Source: JBPCQA01 sp050998615
Lineage (GTDB): Bacteria; Actinomycetota; Actinomycetes; Propionibacteriales; Nocardioidaceae
Assembly: GCA_050998615.1 (NCBI GenBank)
Contig: JBPCQA010000057.1
Span: 1 to 22,224 of the forward strand
Direction of reading: 5' to 3'
Length of the DNA: 22,224 nucleotides
The notes beneath the pieces are model-generated. The model was not told where the DNA came from. It did no database searches and saw nothing but the letters and a program-made list of their open reading frames with translations. Shown piece by piece: positions 1-7,719 of this stretch. The stretch's first letter is position 1, and each line of letters starts with the position of its first letter. The position numbers were made by a program, and so were the translations under genes.

Positions 1-914
1 CTCACTGCGTCAGTTTTGGTAGGGGCATCGCCGAGCCTCCCTACGACCGCCTCGGTCGTCTCTTTGGTTGCGTTCGCACCGGTGCCGACGGGCAGATCCC
101 ATACCGGGACCAACAGACCGTGTGCTCGAAACGACCCGACGAGGCGAGAGTGTGGGCTCAGCCGGTCGGCGCCCGCGACATGGAGCCTGGCGAGAGCGGA
201 CAGCAGGGGCTCCTCGTCGTACGGCATCACCCAGCGCAGATGTTCCTTGGTGCCGACCGACGTCCAGTACGCCGCCGGCACGGAGGCCAACCGCGTCGTC
301 GGGTCGATCGAGGAGTTGAGCTGTTCCAAGGTGGCCGCCACCGACCCGTCGGTGTCGTCGACGGCGTCGAACCAGAAATCGAAACCGGCAAGCACGCTGA
401 CCTCGAAGTCGGCATCGAGGTCGACCACGTCTTGAAGACGCGGCCCAGATCCAGACGGCAAGGGCATGACCACGCTGTCACCCGGGTAGCCGGCGAGTCC
501 GAGCCGCAGTGCCTCGGCAAGGTCGCTGCTGGGATCGCCGGAATGATGTGCGACCTGCGTCGCGAGCCAGACATCACCGTTTTGGCGCACGAGCGCCGCA
601 GCGATGCCAGGCAGCACCGTGACGACGCAGATGTTCCGGCCCTCGCCGGTGCCCTCGAATGCGCCGCTCCGCAGCGTCAGCGGCGCCGTGCCAGCCGGCA
701 CGAAGTCACGCATGGCGACCCAGTCGCACTCCCCAGGCAGGCCCTGGAACGTGCGTGCGACGTAGGGAGTGTCACCGCTTCGGCCGCCGTGACACGCCTT
801 GTAGCGCCGTCCGGACCCACACGGGCACGGCTGTCGCGGGCCAACTGACCCCGGTGGTCCGGGCGCGACCCCTAAGGGTGCCGAGCCTGCCTTGGTGCGT
901 GACTTCTTGCCCAT
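1..914 (-). CDS. DUF5926 family protein with N-terminal SEC-C zinc motif (partial, runs off left edge)
   Basis: A minus-strand reading frame starts at the ATG at 912-914, preceded by a GAGAGG ribosome binding site, and stays open to base 1, so the C-terminus is missing. The first residues are basic (MGKKSRTKAG), followed by a SEC-C motif with C30, C32, C41 and H42 in PCPCGSGRRYKACHG. This motif binds zinc and is best known from the SecA C-terminus. The remaining roughly 260 residues are an acidic alpha/beta domain I associate with the actinobacterial DUF5926 family, whose function is unknown. Its next neighbour upstream in transcription is the GDPD gene, 55 bases away on the same strand. The SEC-C part is secure; the DUF5926 name rests on overall resemblance. 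No catalytic residues can be assigned. Confidence 0.85.
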   Translation of the reverse strand, partial: MGKKSRTKAGSAPLGVAPGPPGSVGPRQPCPCGSGRRYKACHGGRSGDTPYVARTFQGLPGECDWVAMRDFVPAGTAPLTLRSGAFEGTGEGRNICVVTVLPGIAAALVRQNGDVWLATQVAHHSGDPSSDLAEALRLGLAGYPGDSVVMPLPSGSGPRLQDVVDLDADFEVSVLAGFDFWFDAVDDTDGSVAATLEQLNSSIDPTTRLASVPAAYWTSVGTKEHLRWVMPYDEEPLLSALARLHVAGADRLSPHSRLVGSFRAHGLLVPVWDLPVGTGANATKETTEAVVGRLGDAPTKTDAV

Positions 915-969
915 GATGTCCTCTCGGGTCCCAGGCAGCGAATATCTGGTCGGAATCTGGCGCCCAAGG

Positions 970-1854
970 CTAAGCGCTCAAGGTCAGCTGTCTGAGCGCG
1001 TCACCTGGGTTGTCAGTGATGATTGCGTCGACCCCAAGAGCTGCGCACAGCTCGATGTCGATGGGGTTGTTCACGGTCCACACGTGCACCTGGTGACCGG
1101 CGGAACGCACCTTCTCGACGTACTCCGGATGCGCCCGGATGATCTCGATCGAGGGGCCAGCGGCGCTCGTGCCCAGGGGAAGTGAGCCGTCGCGAAGCCG
1201 CAGCGGAACCCGTTCCATCAGGTAGACCATCTCCAGCGTGGGCGCCAACTCCAGGCAACGGCGCAGGCTCATCCAAGAAAAGCTCATCACGCGCGCCGGG
1301 GATGCCATTCCGCGCCGTGGGCGAGCCCAGCCGTATCGGTCGAGCAGCTCGATCAGTCGCTGCTCGACAAGTCCGGCGTAGCGAGTCGGGTGCTTGGTCT
1401 CGATCGCCACATCAATCGGCTGGCCCCAGTCATGCACGGTGTCGAGCAGTCGTTCCAGCGTCAAGATCTTGCCATTGTCGACGTCGGGCTCTGGTGCCTC
1501 GTCGTCCAAGTCTTGCCAAGGATGTTTCCACGACGACCAGTCGAGGGCCTGCAACTGGTCGAGTTGAAGCGTCGACAGCACGCCCTGCCCGTTGCTCGTA
1601 CGATCGATGCGTCGATCATGCACGCACACCAGATGCCCGTCTGCGGTGAGCCGTACGTCGCATTCGAGCCCCTCGGCGCCGTCTTCGAGCGCCTGGGTGT
1701 AGGCACCCAGCGTGTGCTCGGCTACTGCCCAGCTGGAGCCGCGATGAGCCAGCACCTGCGGGCGGTCGCCGGCCTGCTGCCAGGTCACCGGCGTACGACG
1801 CGGTCGTAGCGGCAACCGCAAACCATCCAAGTGCGGAAGTCGCAACTTGCTCAC
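970..1854 (-). CDS. Glycerophosphodiester phosphodiesterase family protein
   Basis: The 294-residue product has the GDPD signature in order: H37-R38-G39 (LAHRGSS), E46, then E64 and D66 in LECDVRLTADGHLVCVHD with H79-D80. These are the two catalytic histidines and the divalent-metal acidic residues of the GlpQ/UgpQ TIM barrel. The C-terminus has the usual VHVWTVNNP strand and a late DAIITDNPG motif, so the domain is complete. Such enzymes hydrolyse glycerophosphodiesters, releasing glycerol-3-phosphate and an alcohol. No signal peptide is visible, so a cytosolic enzyme is likely. The start is a GTG at 1852-1854 with only a weak AGGCGA upstream; a later start would remove the basic N-terminal 25-30 residues but not the active site. 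The substrate head group cannot be inferred. Confidence 0.92.
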   Translation of the reverse strand: MSKLRLPHLDGLRLPLRPRRTPVTWQQAGDRPQVLAHRGSSWAVAEHTLGAYTQALEDGAEGLECDVRLTADGHLVCVHDRRIDRTSNGQGVLSTLQLDQLQALDWSSWKHPWQDLDDEAPEPDVDNGKILTLERLLDTVHDWGQPIDVAIETKHPTRYAGLVEQRLIELLDRYGWARPRRGMASPARVMSFSWMSLRRCLELAPTLEMVYLMERVPLRLRDGSLPLGTSAAGPSIEIIRAHPEYVEKVRSAGHQVHVWTVNNPIDIELCAALGVDAIITDNPGDALRQLTLSA

Positions 1855-1916
1855 TCGCCTATCGTGGCATGGCGGCAGTGGTTGCTCGGAAGGCAGGAGG
1901 CGAAGTCGAGGATGAT

Positions 1917-2828
1917 TTAGCGGTATTGGTAGGGCAAAGCGGTCGACCTAGAGTCAGCGTCGTCGGCTTGGTCATTGCCAGCTCCGGCACGCGCAACCAA
2001 CAGCCCGATGACGAAACCGATGGCCAGCAACAGGAATCCGGCGCCTACCACGATCGTGGCCGTCATGGCTTGCCTGCCTTGAGTGACCTGGGTGCTGAGA
2101 TCGTTCACCCTTCCGGCAAGCCACAGACCGACAAGCACCGCTATGGCGCCCACGAGGCTGATCGTGAGGCCGGCGTTGTCGAGGCCGCCGCCGGTTATCT
2201 TACCGGCGATCCTGCGCACCAGCCAAAGCACCAAAGCGAGGGCGGCCACCACGCCGGCCACAATCAGCAAGGTGGTGTCGACCCGGTCACTGGACGCTGC
2301 GGTGCTCGACGTCACCGACCTGCCAGCGGCGAACTCGGCGAAGACTGCTCGGCGGGCGCTGAACGCCCAGCCGGCGTATGCAAGCGCGAGCAGCGCACCC
2401 AACACCAGGCTGATCAGCGCGAGCAGTCCGCCGTGCTCGCGGCGATCCGGTCCAGCTGCCCATGGCGTTGCGCCCATGAGCTTGTCGCTTAGTGCCTCTG
2501 GTGTCCCCGGCGGACGCGGATAGCCCAGCGGAGGCTGACTGAACGGCGCCGATGCGTGCGGCGGCTGGCTCAACGGGGCCGACGCCTGCGGCGGCTGGCG
2601 GGGCGGCGGCGATGCGTGCGGCGGCGGCGGCCCGGGCTGGCGATGCTGCGGCGGCGCAGTAGGGGGCAGGCCCGGCGACGACGCGAGCGGTGCCGGCTGC
2701 GCCTGGCCAGGCTGGCCAGACTGACCCGGCAGACCGGGGCCCGGCGGAAGCGGCCTCGCGGGTAGTCCGCAGCGCAGGCACGCCGTCACATTCCCGGGAT
2801 TGTCCAAACCACAGCGCGGACATTGCAT
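1917..2828 (-). CDS. Zinc-ribbon, proline-rich, four-helix membrane protein of unknown function
   Basis: The 303-residue product has three parts. Residues 1-22 form a zinc ribbon with two CxxC knuckles (C3, C6, C17, C20). Residues 23 to about 115 are a low-complexity stretch rich in Pro, Gln, Gly and Ala, including repeats of the type SQPPHASAPFSQPP. The last part contains four hydrophobic segments: LLALISLVLGALLALAYAGW, LLIVAGVVAALALVLWLV, LTISLVGAIAVLVGLWLAG and IVVGAGFLLLAIGFVIGLLV. This design (cytosolic zinc ribbon, disordered linker, membrane bundle) is common among uncharacterised actinobacterial membrane proteins. The start at 2826-2828 has only a weak GGGGC upstream but places the first CxxC directly at the N-terminus, which supports it. 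I do not recognise a specific family, and no enzymatic motif is visible. Confidence 0.8.
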   Translation of the reverse strand: MQCPRCGLDNPGNVTACLRCGLPARPLPPGPGLPGQSGQPGQAQPAPLASSPGLPPTAPPQHRQPGPPPPHASPPPRQPPQASAPLSQPPHASAPFSQPPLGYPRPPGTPEALSDKLMGATPWAAGPDRREHGGLLALISLVLGALLALAYAGWAFSARRAVFAEFAAGRSVTSSTAASSDRVDTTLLIVAGVVAALALVLWLVRRIAGKITGGGLDNAGLTISLVGAIAVLVGLWLAGRVNDLSTQVTQGRQAMTATIVVGAGFLLLAIGFVIGLLVARAGAGNDQADDADSRSTALPYQYR

Positions 2829-2933
2829 GAGCGAAGCCCCAATCGTCGGAACGTGTCAGTGCGAGCGTACCGAAGCGGCCATCCAGCGGGCGGCCTCAAG
2901 TCGGTGCCAGCGCTCGATCAAGACACGCCACCA

Positions 2934-3272
2934 CTAAATGACGGTTGGCGCCGCGGGAGTCTCAGTTGTCATCGGCCGCCCGGCCGCCTGCCAGGAGCGC
3001 ATGCCGCCGGCCAGGTTGACCGCGTCCTTGCCTTGCGTCTGCAGGAACCCGGTCACCTGTGCGGACCGGCCACCCGATCGACACACCACGAGCATTCGCT
3101 TATCAGCAGGAAGCTCCCCGAGCCTGGCGGTCACCTCACCCATCGGGAGGTGGGTGGCACCCTCGATGTGACCAGCCCGCCACTCGTCGTCTTCTCGTAC
3201 GTCGAGCACCACGGTGTCAGACAGCTCGGTCGGAAGGCTCGAAACTTCGACTTCGGGGATCTGGTCAGGCAT
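2934..3272 (-). CDS. Rhodanese-like domain protein (single domain)
   Basis: This is a 112-residue single-domain rhodanese. The order is typical: VVLDVREDDEWRAGHIEGAT near residues 21-40 (the CH2A-type motif with the conserved D and E), then LVVCRSGGRS with the active-site cysteine at C64, and finally VNLAGGMRSWQAAGRP, the C-terminal signature. The six-residue loop C-R-S-G-G-R is of the sulfurtransferase type. Proteins of this class carry persulfide sulfur on the cysteine, in thiosulfate:cyanide sulfurtransfer or sulfur trafficking. It is cytosolic, with no signal peptide. The ATG at 3270-3272 follows a GGTGGAG ribosome binding site. It is separated from the zinc-ribbon protein gene by 105 bases without a recognisable feature. 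The physiological sulfur donor or acceptor cannot be deduced. Confidence 0.93.
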   Translation of the reverse strand: MPDQIPEVEVSSLPTELSDTVVLDVREDDEWRAGHIEGATHLPMGEVTARLGELPADKRMLVVCRSGGRSAQVTGFLQTQGKDAVNLAGGMRSWQAAGRPMTTETPAAPTVI

Positions 3273-3346
3273 TTCTCCACCCTCTCACCTTCGCCGGCCG
3301 TCTCGAAACTCGACGGAACGCCGTTACATGAGGAAGCCGCCCTTCC

Positions 3347-3440
3347 ACCACCGTGGATCGGAACTGACTGCCGCTGCACAACCACCGTGGATCGGAACAG
3401 ACTGCCGCTCCTCGAACACCGTGGCTCGGCGCTGGCTGTC
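3347..3440. repeat. Three tandem ~34-bp repeat units in an intergenic gap
   Basis: A 29-base unit beginning ACCACCGTGGATCGGAAC occurs at 3347-3375 and again at 3381-3409 with one mismatch, a period of 34. A third, degraded unit with the core CACCGTGGCTCGG follows at 3417-3440 in the same 34-base register. The flanks contain a word CGGCCGTCTCGAAAC near 3296 and GATGGTTGCG at 3483-3492, both of which recur near 11.5 kb. The array lies between the divergent rhodanese gene and the MFS remnant. It lacks the length and uniform spacing of a CRISPR array; it looks like multiplied copies of a dispersed intergenic element. Confidence 0.75.
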
Positions 3441-3567
3441 ACCGAGACCACCCGGCGGGGACCGCCAGTACCCGTGCTCCGAGATGGTTGCGCTGGAAGC
3501 CGCGGAAGCGTCGCCGCAGTCAGTCGCCGCAGTCAGCAGTGGAAAGTCAGTGTGGAGAGGTGGGCGG

Positions 3568-3921
3568 TTGTCCAACACCGTAGCGGCTGACGAGCAGTCG
3601 CCGCCGCAAGCTATCAGCCAACGCCGGATCTGGTTCATCATCGCAGCGCTCTTGCTGGGGATGTTGCTTGCCGCCTTGGACCAAACCATCGTGGCCACTG
3701 CACTTCCCACGATCGTCGGCGACCTCGGCGGACTCTCCCACCTGTCATGGGTTGTCACCGCTTATCTGCTGGCCTCGACCGCGTCGACGCCGCTGTGGGG
3801 CAAGCTCGGCGACCTGTACGGGCGCAAGAAACTCTTCCAATCCGCCATCGCCCGCGAGGTGCTCGCCGACGACAAGACGCTGCTCCAGGAAGCTGAGCCA
3901 GCTACGGCCGCCCGGTCCTAG
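3568..3921 (+). pseudogene. Truncated DHA2-type MFS drug exporter remnant
   Basis: The frame begins at a TTG at 3568, about seven bases after a GGAGAGG ribosome binding site (3554-3560); a GTG at 3550 is an alternative. The first 94 residues are a clear N-terminus of an EmrB/QacA-type (DHA2, 14-helix) exporter: TM1 with LLAALDQTIVATALPTIVGD, TM2 with WVVTAYLLASTASTPLWGKL, and the loop motif GDLYGRKKLF characteristic of MFS. Homology to the family stops after FQSAI, near nucleotide 3850, and a polar tail of about 23 residues (AREVLADDKTLLQ...) leads to the stop. Intact members have roughly 450-550 residues, so about 80 percent is missing. The tail loosely resembles the polar end of such transporters, so an in-frame internal deletion is possible (inference). 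Two helices cannot transport. Confidence 0.8.
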
Positions 3922-3980
3922 TCCGAGTGCGCCCCAGTTGTGCTGCTTGGAACCCCACAAAGAAACCAACTACCGGGCTT

Positions 3981-4841
3981 CTACTTGAGCAGCCGAGAGA
4001 GTCTGCGATCGGCCAGCGGCTTTCCGCCGGTCTGACAGGTCGGGCAGTACTGCAACGACGAGTCGGCGAACGACACCTCCCGAACGGTGTCGCCGCAGAC
4101 GGGGCACACCTGACCGGTCCGCCCGTGCACCCGCATACCCGACTTCTTCTCCTTCTTCAGCTCACTTGCCGCCAACCCTTGCGACCTCACGATCGCATCG
4201 CGCAGCGTGGCGCCGATCGCGTCGTGCAGGAGCTGGGTCTCCTCCCGCGTCATCGACGCGGGCTTGAACGGTGACATCCTCGCCACGTGCAAGATCTCGT
4301 CGGAGTAGGCGTTGCCGATGCCGGCTATCACCGATTGGTCGCGCAACACCCCCTTGATCTGTGCACGGCCGGCCGCCCTGAGGATGCTGCTCAAGACATC
4401 GACCGTGAAGTCGTCAGCCAGCGGATCGGGCCCGAGGCTGGCGATCCCCGGCACGTCGGCGAGGCGACGTACGACGTACAACGCCAGACCCTTCTTCGTG
4501 CCCGCCTCGGTGAAGTCGAGCCCGGAATCGTCGTCGAGCACGAGCCGCGCGGCAAGCGGTCCCTTGCCTGGCCTGAGCACGACTTCGGGAAGCGCCTCGC
4601 GCCAGCGGATCCAGCCGCCACGGGCCAGGTGCACCGCCAAGTGGAGGTCGCCGAGCCGGAAATCGAGAAACTTGCCCTGCCGGCCCACGCCCTCGACGAA
4701 CAGCCCCGACAGCGCCGACGTCGGCGGATCGAACGTCTTCAAGGCGGCGAAGGCGACCACGTCCAACCGGGCAACGGCTCGGCCGGTGAGTTTGGCAGCG
4801 AGGTCGGTCGCGAGGGCGGCCACTTCAGGAAGCTCGGGCAT
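3981..4841 (-). CDS. Fpg/Nei family DNA glycosylase/AP lyase
   Basis: The start is set at the ATG at 4839-4841 because it gives the obligatory N-terminus MPELPEV, with catalytic P2 and E3; the in-frame upstream extension to 4928 would bury them. The product has 286 residues, normal for the family. Visible features are K57 in GRQGKFLDF (the beta-hairpin lysine), the helix-two-turn-helix signature QSVIAGIGNAYSDEIL, and a C-terminal Cys4 zinc finger with C246, C249, C266 and C269. The finger is followed by GGKPLADRRLSRLLK, a tail seen in an actinobacterial subgroup distinct from classical MutM. Family members excise oxidised bases such as 8-oxoguanine or oxidised pyrimidines and cleave the abasic site by beta,delta-elimination. 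Which lesion this subgroup prefers cannot be told from sequence, so no mutM or nei symbol is given. Confidence 0.93.
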   Translation of the reverse strand: MPELPEVAALATDLAAKLTGRAVARLDVVAFAALKTFDPPTSALSGLFVEGVGRQGKFLDFRLGDLHLAVHLARGGWIRWREALPEVVLRPGKGPLAARLVLDDDSGLDFTEAGTKKGLALYVVRRLADVPGIASLGPDPLADDFTVDVLSSILRAAGRAQIKGVLRDQSVIAGIGNAYSDEILHVARMSPFKPASMTREETQLLHDAIGATLRDAIVRSQGLAASELKKEKKSGMRVHGRTGQVCPVCGDTVREVSFADSSLQYCPTCQTGGKPLADRRLSRLLK

Positions 4842-4916
4842 GCTCCCAGTGTGCCGCCTGCTTTGGTTTGCCCAGCACCCTTGCCGCACGGAGCCGAACC
4901 CAGGCATCATGTCGGG

Positions 4917-5279
4917 ATGCCCGAACATCTAGATGCCGCCCATGAGCACGGCGAGGTCTTCTTGGACACGCGTGGCGACGATCGGGCCTTGCGCTTGCGC
5001 TGGCATCGCGATGCGGGTCTCGTGGTGTTGTCCTTGTGGCGTGACGGCATGTGCGTCGGCACTTTCCGGCTCGCCCGGGCCGATGTCGACGATTTCGTCG
5101 ACGCCCTCGTCGACGGTCTGCGCGACGAGCCCGGGAGTCGACTCCCTCGGCAGCGTTCCGGCGGGCTGGTGGCCACCGGCAACATTTCCTCGAGCTCGAC
5201 CACGGCCGACGACGAGGATCCCCTGGCCGAGAAGCCGGCGTTCGTCGACTGGGCCTTCGGGCAGACGGCCGCCAGCTGA
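4917..5279 (+). CDS. Small conserved actinobacterial protein, function unknown
   Basis: The frame from the ATG at 4917 to the TGA at 5277-5279 encodes 120 residues. The central part (LRLRWHRDAGLVVLSLWRDG followed by MCVGTFRLARADVDDFVDAL) predicts as beta strands plus an amphipathic helix, and it resembles small uncharacterised proteins common in actinomycetes. The C-terminal third is acidic and Ser/Thr-rich, ending with KPAFVDWAFGQTAAS. No signal peptide, membrane segment or metal motif is seen. It is divergent from the glycosylase gene (75 bases between starts) and convergent with aat. The ribosome binding site is weak (GTCGGG directly before the ATG). Codon usage fits a genuine gene, with GC-rich third positions. 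No function is proposed. Confidence 0.7.
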   Translation: MPEHLDAAHEHGEVFLDTRGDDRALRLRWHRDAGLVVLSLWRDGMCVGTFRLARADVDDFVDALVDGLRDEPGSRLPRQRSGGLVATGNISSSSTTADDEDPLAEKPAFVDWAFGQTAAS

Positions 5280-5283
5280 CCGC

Positions 5284-5308
5284 CGGCAGCTGACCGGACT
5301 TGCTGCCG
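5284..5308. terminator. Possible bidirectional stem-loop between convergent genes
   Basis: CGGCAGC at 5284-5290 pairs perfectly with GCTGCCG at 5302-5308 around an 11-base loop. It sits in the 37-base gap between the stop of the small plus-strand gene and the stop of aat on the minus strand. There is no T-tract on either side, so intrinsic termination would be weak; the position is the main argument. Confidence 0.35.
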
Positions 5309-5316
5309 CCAGTCGG

Positions 5317-5979
5317 CTACCGCCAAACCGCCGGCGGCGGCAAACTCACCGCGATCCGCAGCAGGTCCAGGTAGCGCTCACGCGGCAGCTCGACAGCACC
5401 CAGGCTAGCCAGATGCGGGGTCGACCACTGTACGTCGATCAGCCGGCCGGGCTGCCCGTCGCCGAGCAGCCGCACCAGCTCCATCAACGCAACCTTCGAC
5501 GCGTCTCGCTCCCGATGAAACATCGACTCACCGGCAAAGAGGCCGCCGATCACGACGCCGTACAGGCCACCGGCCAGCCGTGCGTCCCTCCACACCTCAA
5601 CGGTGTGCACCCAGCCCAGCTCATGCAACGTCGTATACGCCGCCGCAATCCGCGCGTCGATCCAGCCGCCCGGGCGGCTTGGGTCGGCGCAAGCCGTCAG
5701 CACCTCGTCGAATGCCCTGTCCACGGTTACCGAGAACCGCCGGGCTGATTGTCGCATCGACCTGGTCACGCGCAGCCCGTCCACCGGGAGCACAGCACGC
5801 TGAACCGGCGACCACCAGGCCATCGGTTGAGCGTCGTCGAGCGGCATCGGGAACAGCCCTTGCCGGTAGGCGGCGAGCACGGTCCCCGGCTCCACGTCGG
5901 CCCCGATCGCCACCTGGTCCTCGTCCGCCTCCGCGGAGTCCGGGAACACCCAGTTGGTGTAGGCGGGCTCAATCGCCAC
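5317..5979 (-). CDS. aat: Leucyl/phenylalanyl-tRNA--protein transferase
   Basis: The 220-residue product matches Aat throughout: an early YRQGLFPMP motif, the MAWWSPVQRAVLPVDGLRV segment, then AYTTLHELGWVHTVEVW, and the signature GGLYGVVIGGLFAGESMFH followed by DASKVALMELVR. These form the GNAT-like fold and the aminoacyl-tRNA pocket. The enzyme transfers Leu or Phe from charged tRNA to proteins with N-terminal Arg or Lys, marking them for ClpS/ClpAP-type degradation in the N-degron pathway. Length is close to the E. coli enzyme (234 residues). The start is a GTG at 5977-5979 without a strong ribosome binding site; the residues after it (EPAYTNWVFP) already match the family N-terminus, so little is missing. 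It stands alone, with a 125-base gap to the divergent EcsC-family gene. Confidence 0.95.
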   Translation of the reverse strand: MAIEPAYTNWVFPDSAEADEDQVAIGADVEPGTVLAAYRQGLFPMPLDDAQPMAWWSPVQRAVLPVDGLRVTRSMRQSARRFSVTVDRAFDEVLTACADPSRPGGWIDARIAAAYTTLHELGWVHTVEVWRDARLAGGLYGVVIGGLFAGESMFHRERDASKVALMELVRLLGDGQPGRLIDVQWSTPHLASLGAVELPRERYLDLLRIAVSLPPPAVWR

Positions 5980-6104
5980 GACTAATCGCTTCAGAGGCGC
6001 CGCCCGTCGCTGCCACGTGGATCACCCTACGGTCCTTGGCGCCACGTAGGGTTGGGGGATCGACGGCGCAGCGGGCGCCAACGCATCCATAGGAGGCTCC
6101 GGTC

Positions 6105-6785
6105 GTGGGAGCAGGCAAGATCGCCGGCAAGGTCATCGCTCCAGTCGCCCGGCACGCGGCCCCCGGGCTGGCCACGGACTTCGTCCGGCAGGCGTTCGAT
6201 CGGGCCGTCGACGGCTTCGGCCCGCTGCGCGGCGCGGCCGCTGCCGCAGACCACAAGCTGAGCGAGAATCATGGCGATCGCGAGAAGGCCGTCCACGATG
6301 TCGTCGATTCCCATGTTCGGCTGGCGGGAGCCCAGGGCTTCGTGACCAACCTCGGCGGGCTGATCACCATGGCGGTGACGATCCCCGCCAACATCTCCGG
6401 GTTGGCGTTGCTGCAATGCCACATGGTGGGCGGTGTCGCACATCTGCGAGGCTATGACCTTATAGACCCGAAAGTGCGCAACGCAGTGTTGGCCTGCATG
6501 CTCGGTGAAGGCACGGTCAAGTCGCTGATCAAGAAGCAGCGGCTGCCGAGCAGTCCGATGGCGATCGCCACCGCGCCGGCGTACGACGCTGAACTTGACC
6601 GCCGGGTCGCGTCAGAGGTTGCCACCGAGCTGATCACCCGGATAGCCGGGAAGCGCACGATGGCGGCAGTGGGGCGGCGGATGCCGGTGATCGGCGGCGG
6701 CTTCGGGGCCGTCACGGACGGCTACGGCACCTATCAGGTGGGCACCTACGCCGCCAAGGAGCTCCGCGCCCGTCCTCGGCCGTGA
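6105..6785 (+). CDS. EcsC family protein
   Basis: The start is the GTG at 6105, nine bases downstream of a perfect AGGAGG (6091-6096). The 226-residue product resembles the EcsC family, named after the third gene of the Bacillus subtilis ecs operon. The diagnostic part is the middle: SHVRLAGAQGFVTNLGGLIT, MAVTIPANISGLALLQCHMV, then LRGYDLIDPKVRNAVLACML. The family is of unknown biochemical function. The GGLITMAVTIPANISGLALL stretch is hydrophobic and may be membrane-associated. A glycine-rich hydrophobic patch near the C-terminus (RRMPVIGGGFGAVTDGYGTY) is also typical. It converges with the HMG-CoA lyase gene with only seven bases between stops, so it is probably monocistronic. Confidence 0.82.
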   Translation: MGAGKIAGKVIAPVARHAAPGLATDFVRQAFDRAVDGFGPLRGAAAAADHKLSENHGDREKAVHDVVDSHVRLAGAQGFVTNLGGLITMAVTIPANISGLALLQCHMVGGVAHLRGYDLIDPKVRNAVLACMLGEGTVKSLIKKQRLPSSPMAIATAPAYDAELDRRVASEVATELITRIAGKRTMAAVGRRMPVIGGGFGAVTDGYGTYQVGTYAAKELRARPRP

Positions 6786-6792
6786 CGCTGAC

Positions 6793-7719
6793 TCAGGTGA
6801 GGGCGGTGACGACGCGGGAGGCGGGAGGCTTGCCGATCTGCCGTGACATCCAGCGACTCGTCTCGACCAGGGCCGCTAGGTCGACGTCGGTCTGGATGCC
6901 GAGCCCCTCGAGCTGCCAGACCAGGTCTTCGGTGGCGAGGTTTCCGGTGGCGCTCTCGGCGTACGGACAGCCACCGAGACCACCCGCCGAGGCGTCGATC
7001 GTCGTGACACCGTGCCGCATAGCCGTCAACGAGTTCGACAGGGCCTGCCCGTAGGTGTCGTGGAAGTGCACAGCGAGCTGGCCCGCCGGCACCCCGGCCG
7101 CCACGAATGCCGTCACCATGTGTTCGACGTGGCCGGGAGTGCCGACCCCTATCGTGTCACCCAACGACAACTCCGCGCAGCCCAGCTCGACCAGCCGCTT
7201 GCCGACTGCCACTACCTGGTCGACCGGAACGTCACCCTCCCACGGGTCCCCGAAGCACATCGACAGGTAGCCACGCACCGCCAGCCCGGCGTCTCGTGCC
7301 CGCCTCACCACCGGCTCGAACATGGTGAACTGCTCTTCGAGGCTTCGGTTGAGGTTGCGCTTGGCGAACGTTTGCGTCGCGCTGGCGAAGATTGCGATCT
7401 CCTTGATGCCGGCCGACAGCGCGCGGTCCAAACCGCGCTCATTGGGCACGAGCACGGGCATCCGCGGCGCAGCGCCGAGGTCGAGAGCTGCAATGAGCTG
7501 TTCGGCGTCGGCGAGCTGCGGGACCCAGCGGGGCTGCACGAAGCTGGTCACCTCGACCGCCCGCAGGCCGGCAGCGATCAGCCGAGCGATGAACTCCGCC
7601 TTCACCGCTACCGGAACGATCGCCGCCTCGTTTTGCAGGCCATCGCGCGGGCCCACCTCATAGATGCTCACCCGAGCCGGCAAGCCAGCCGTGCGCTCGA
7701 CCTGCGGCTCGCGTTTCAT
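6793..7719 (-). CDS. Hydroxymethylglutaryl-CoA lyase
   Basis: This 308-residue TIM-barrel lyase of the HMGL-like family starts with VSIYEVGPRDGLQNE, which holds R25 and D26 (catalytic Arg and metal-binding Asp). The metal pair H218 and H220 is in VHFHDTYGQ, and the active-site loop GGLGGCPYAESATGN carries C251 and the downstream Asn260. The cysteine-containing GGCP loop distinguishes HMG-CoA lyase from isopropylmalate and homocitrate synthases. The enzyme cleaves 3-hydroxy-3-methylglutaryl-CoA to acetyl-CoA and acetoacetate, the last step of leucine catabolism. Its ATG overlaps the TGA of the upstream biotin carboxylase gene by four bases (ATGA, 7716-7719), which indicates translational coupling. 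The neighbouring carboxylase genes independently support the leucine-pathway assignment. Confidence 0.95.
   Translation of the reverse strand: MKREPQVERTAGLPARVSIYEVGPRDGLQNEAAIVPVAVKAEFIARLIAAGLRAVEVTSFVQPRWVPQLADAEQLIAALDLGAAPRMPVLVPNERGLDRALSAGIKEIAIFASATQTFAKRNLNRSLEEQFTMFEPVVRRARDAGLAVRGYLSMCFGDPWEGDVPVDQVVAVGKRLVELGCAELSLGDTIGVGTPGHVEHMVTAFVAAGVPAGQLAVHFHDTYGQALSNSLTAMRHGVTTIDASAGGLGGCPYAESATGNLATEDLVWQLEGLGIQTDVDLAALVETSRWMSRQIGKPPASRVVTALT

Noticed and set aside
3347..3440. Short CRISPR array
   Set aside because: Only three units, the third degenerate, with about five bases between 29-base units instead of 30-40-base spacers, and no cas genes.
4287..4916. Long plus-strand frame opposite the Fpg/Nei glycosylase gene
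   Set aside because: It is the antisense shadow of the glycosylase; only the part from the ATG at 4917 lies outside and looks coding.
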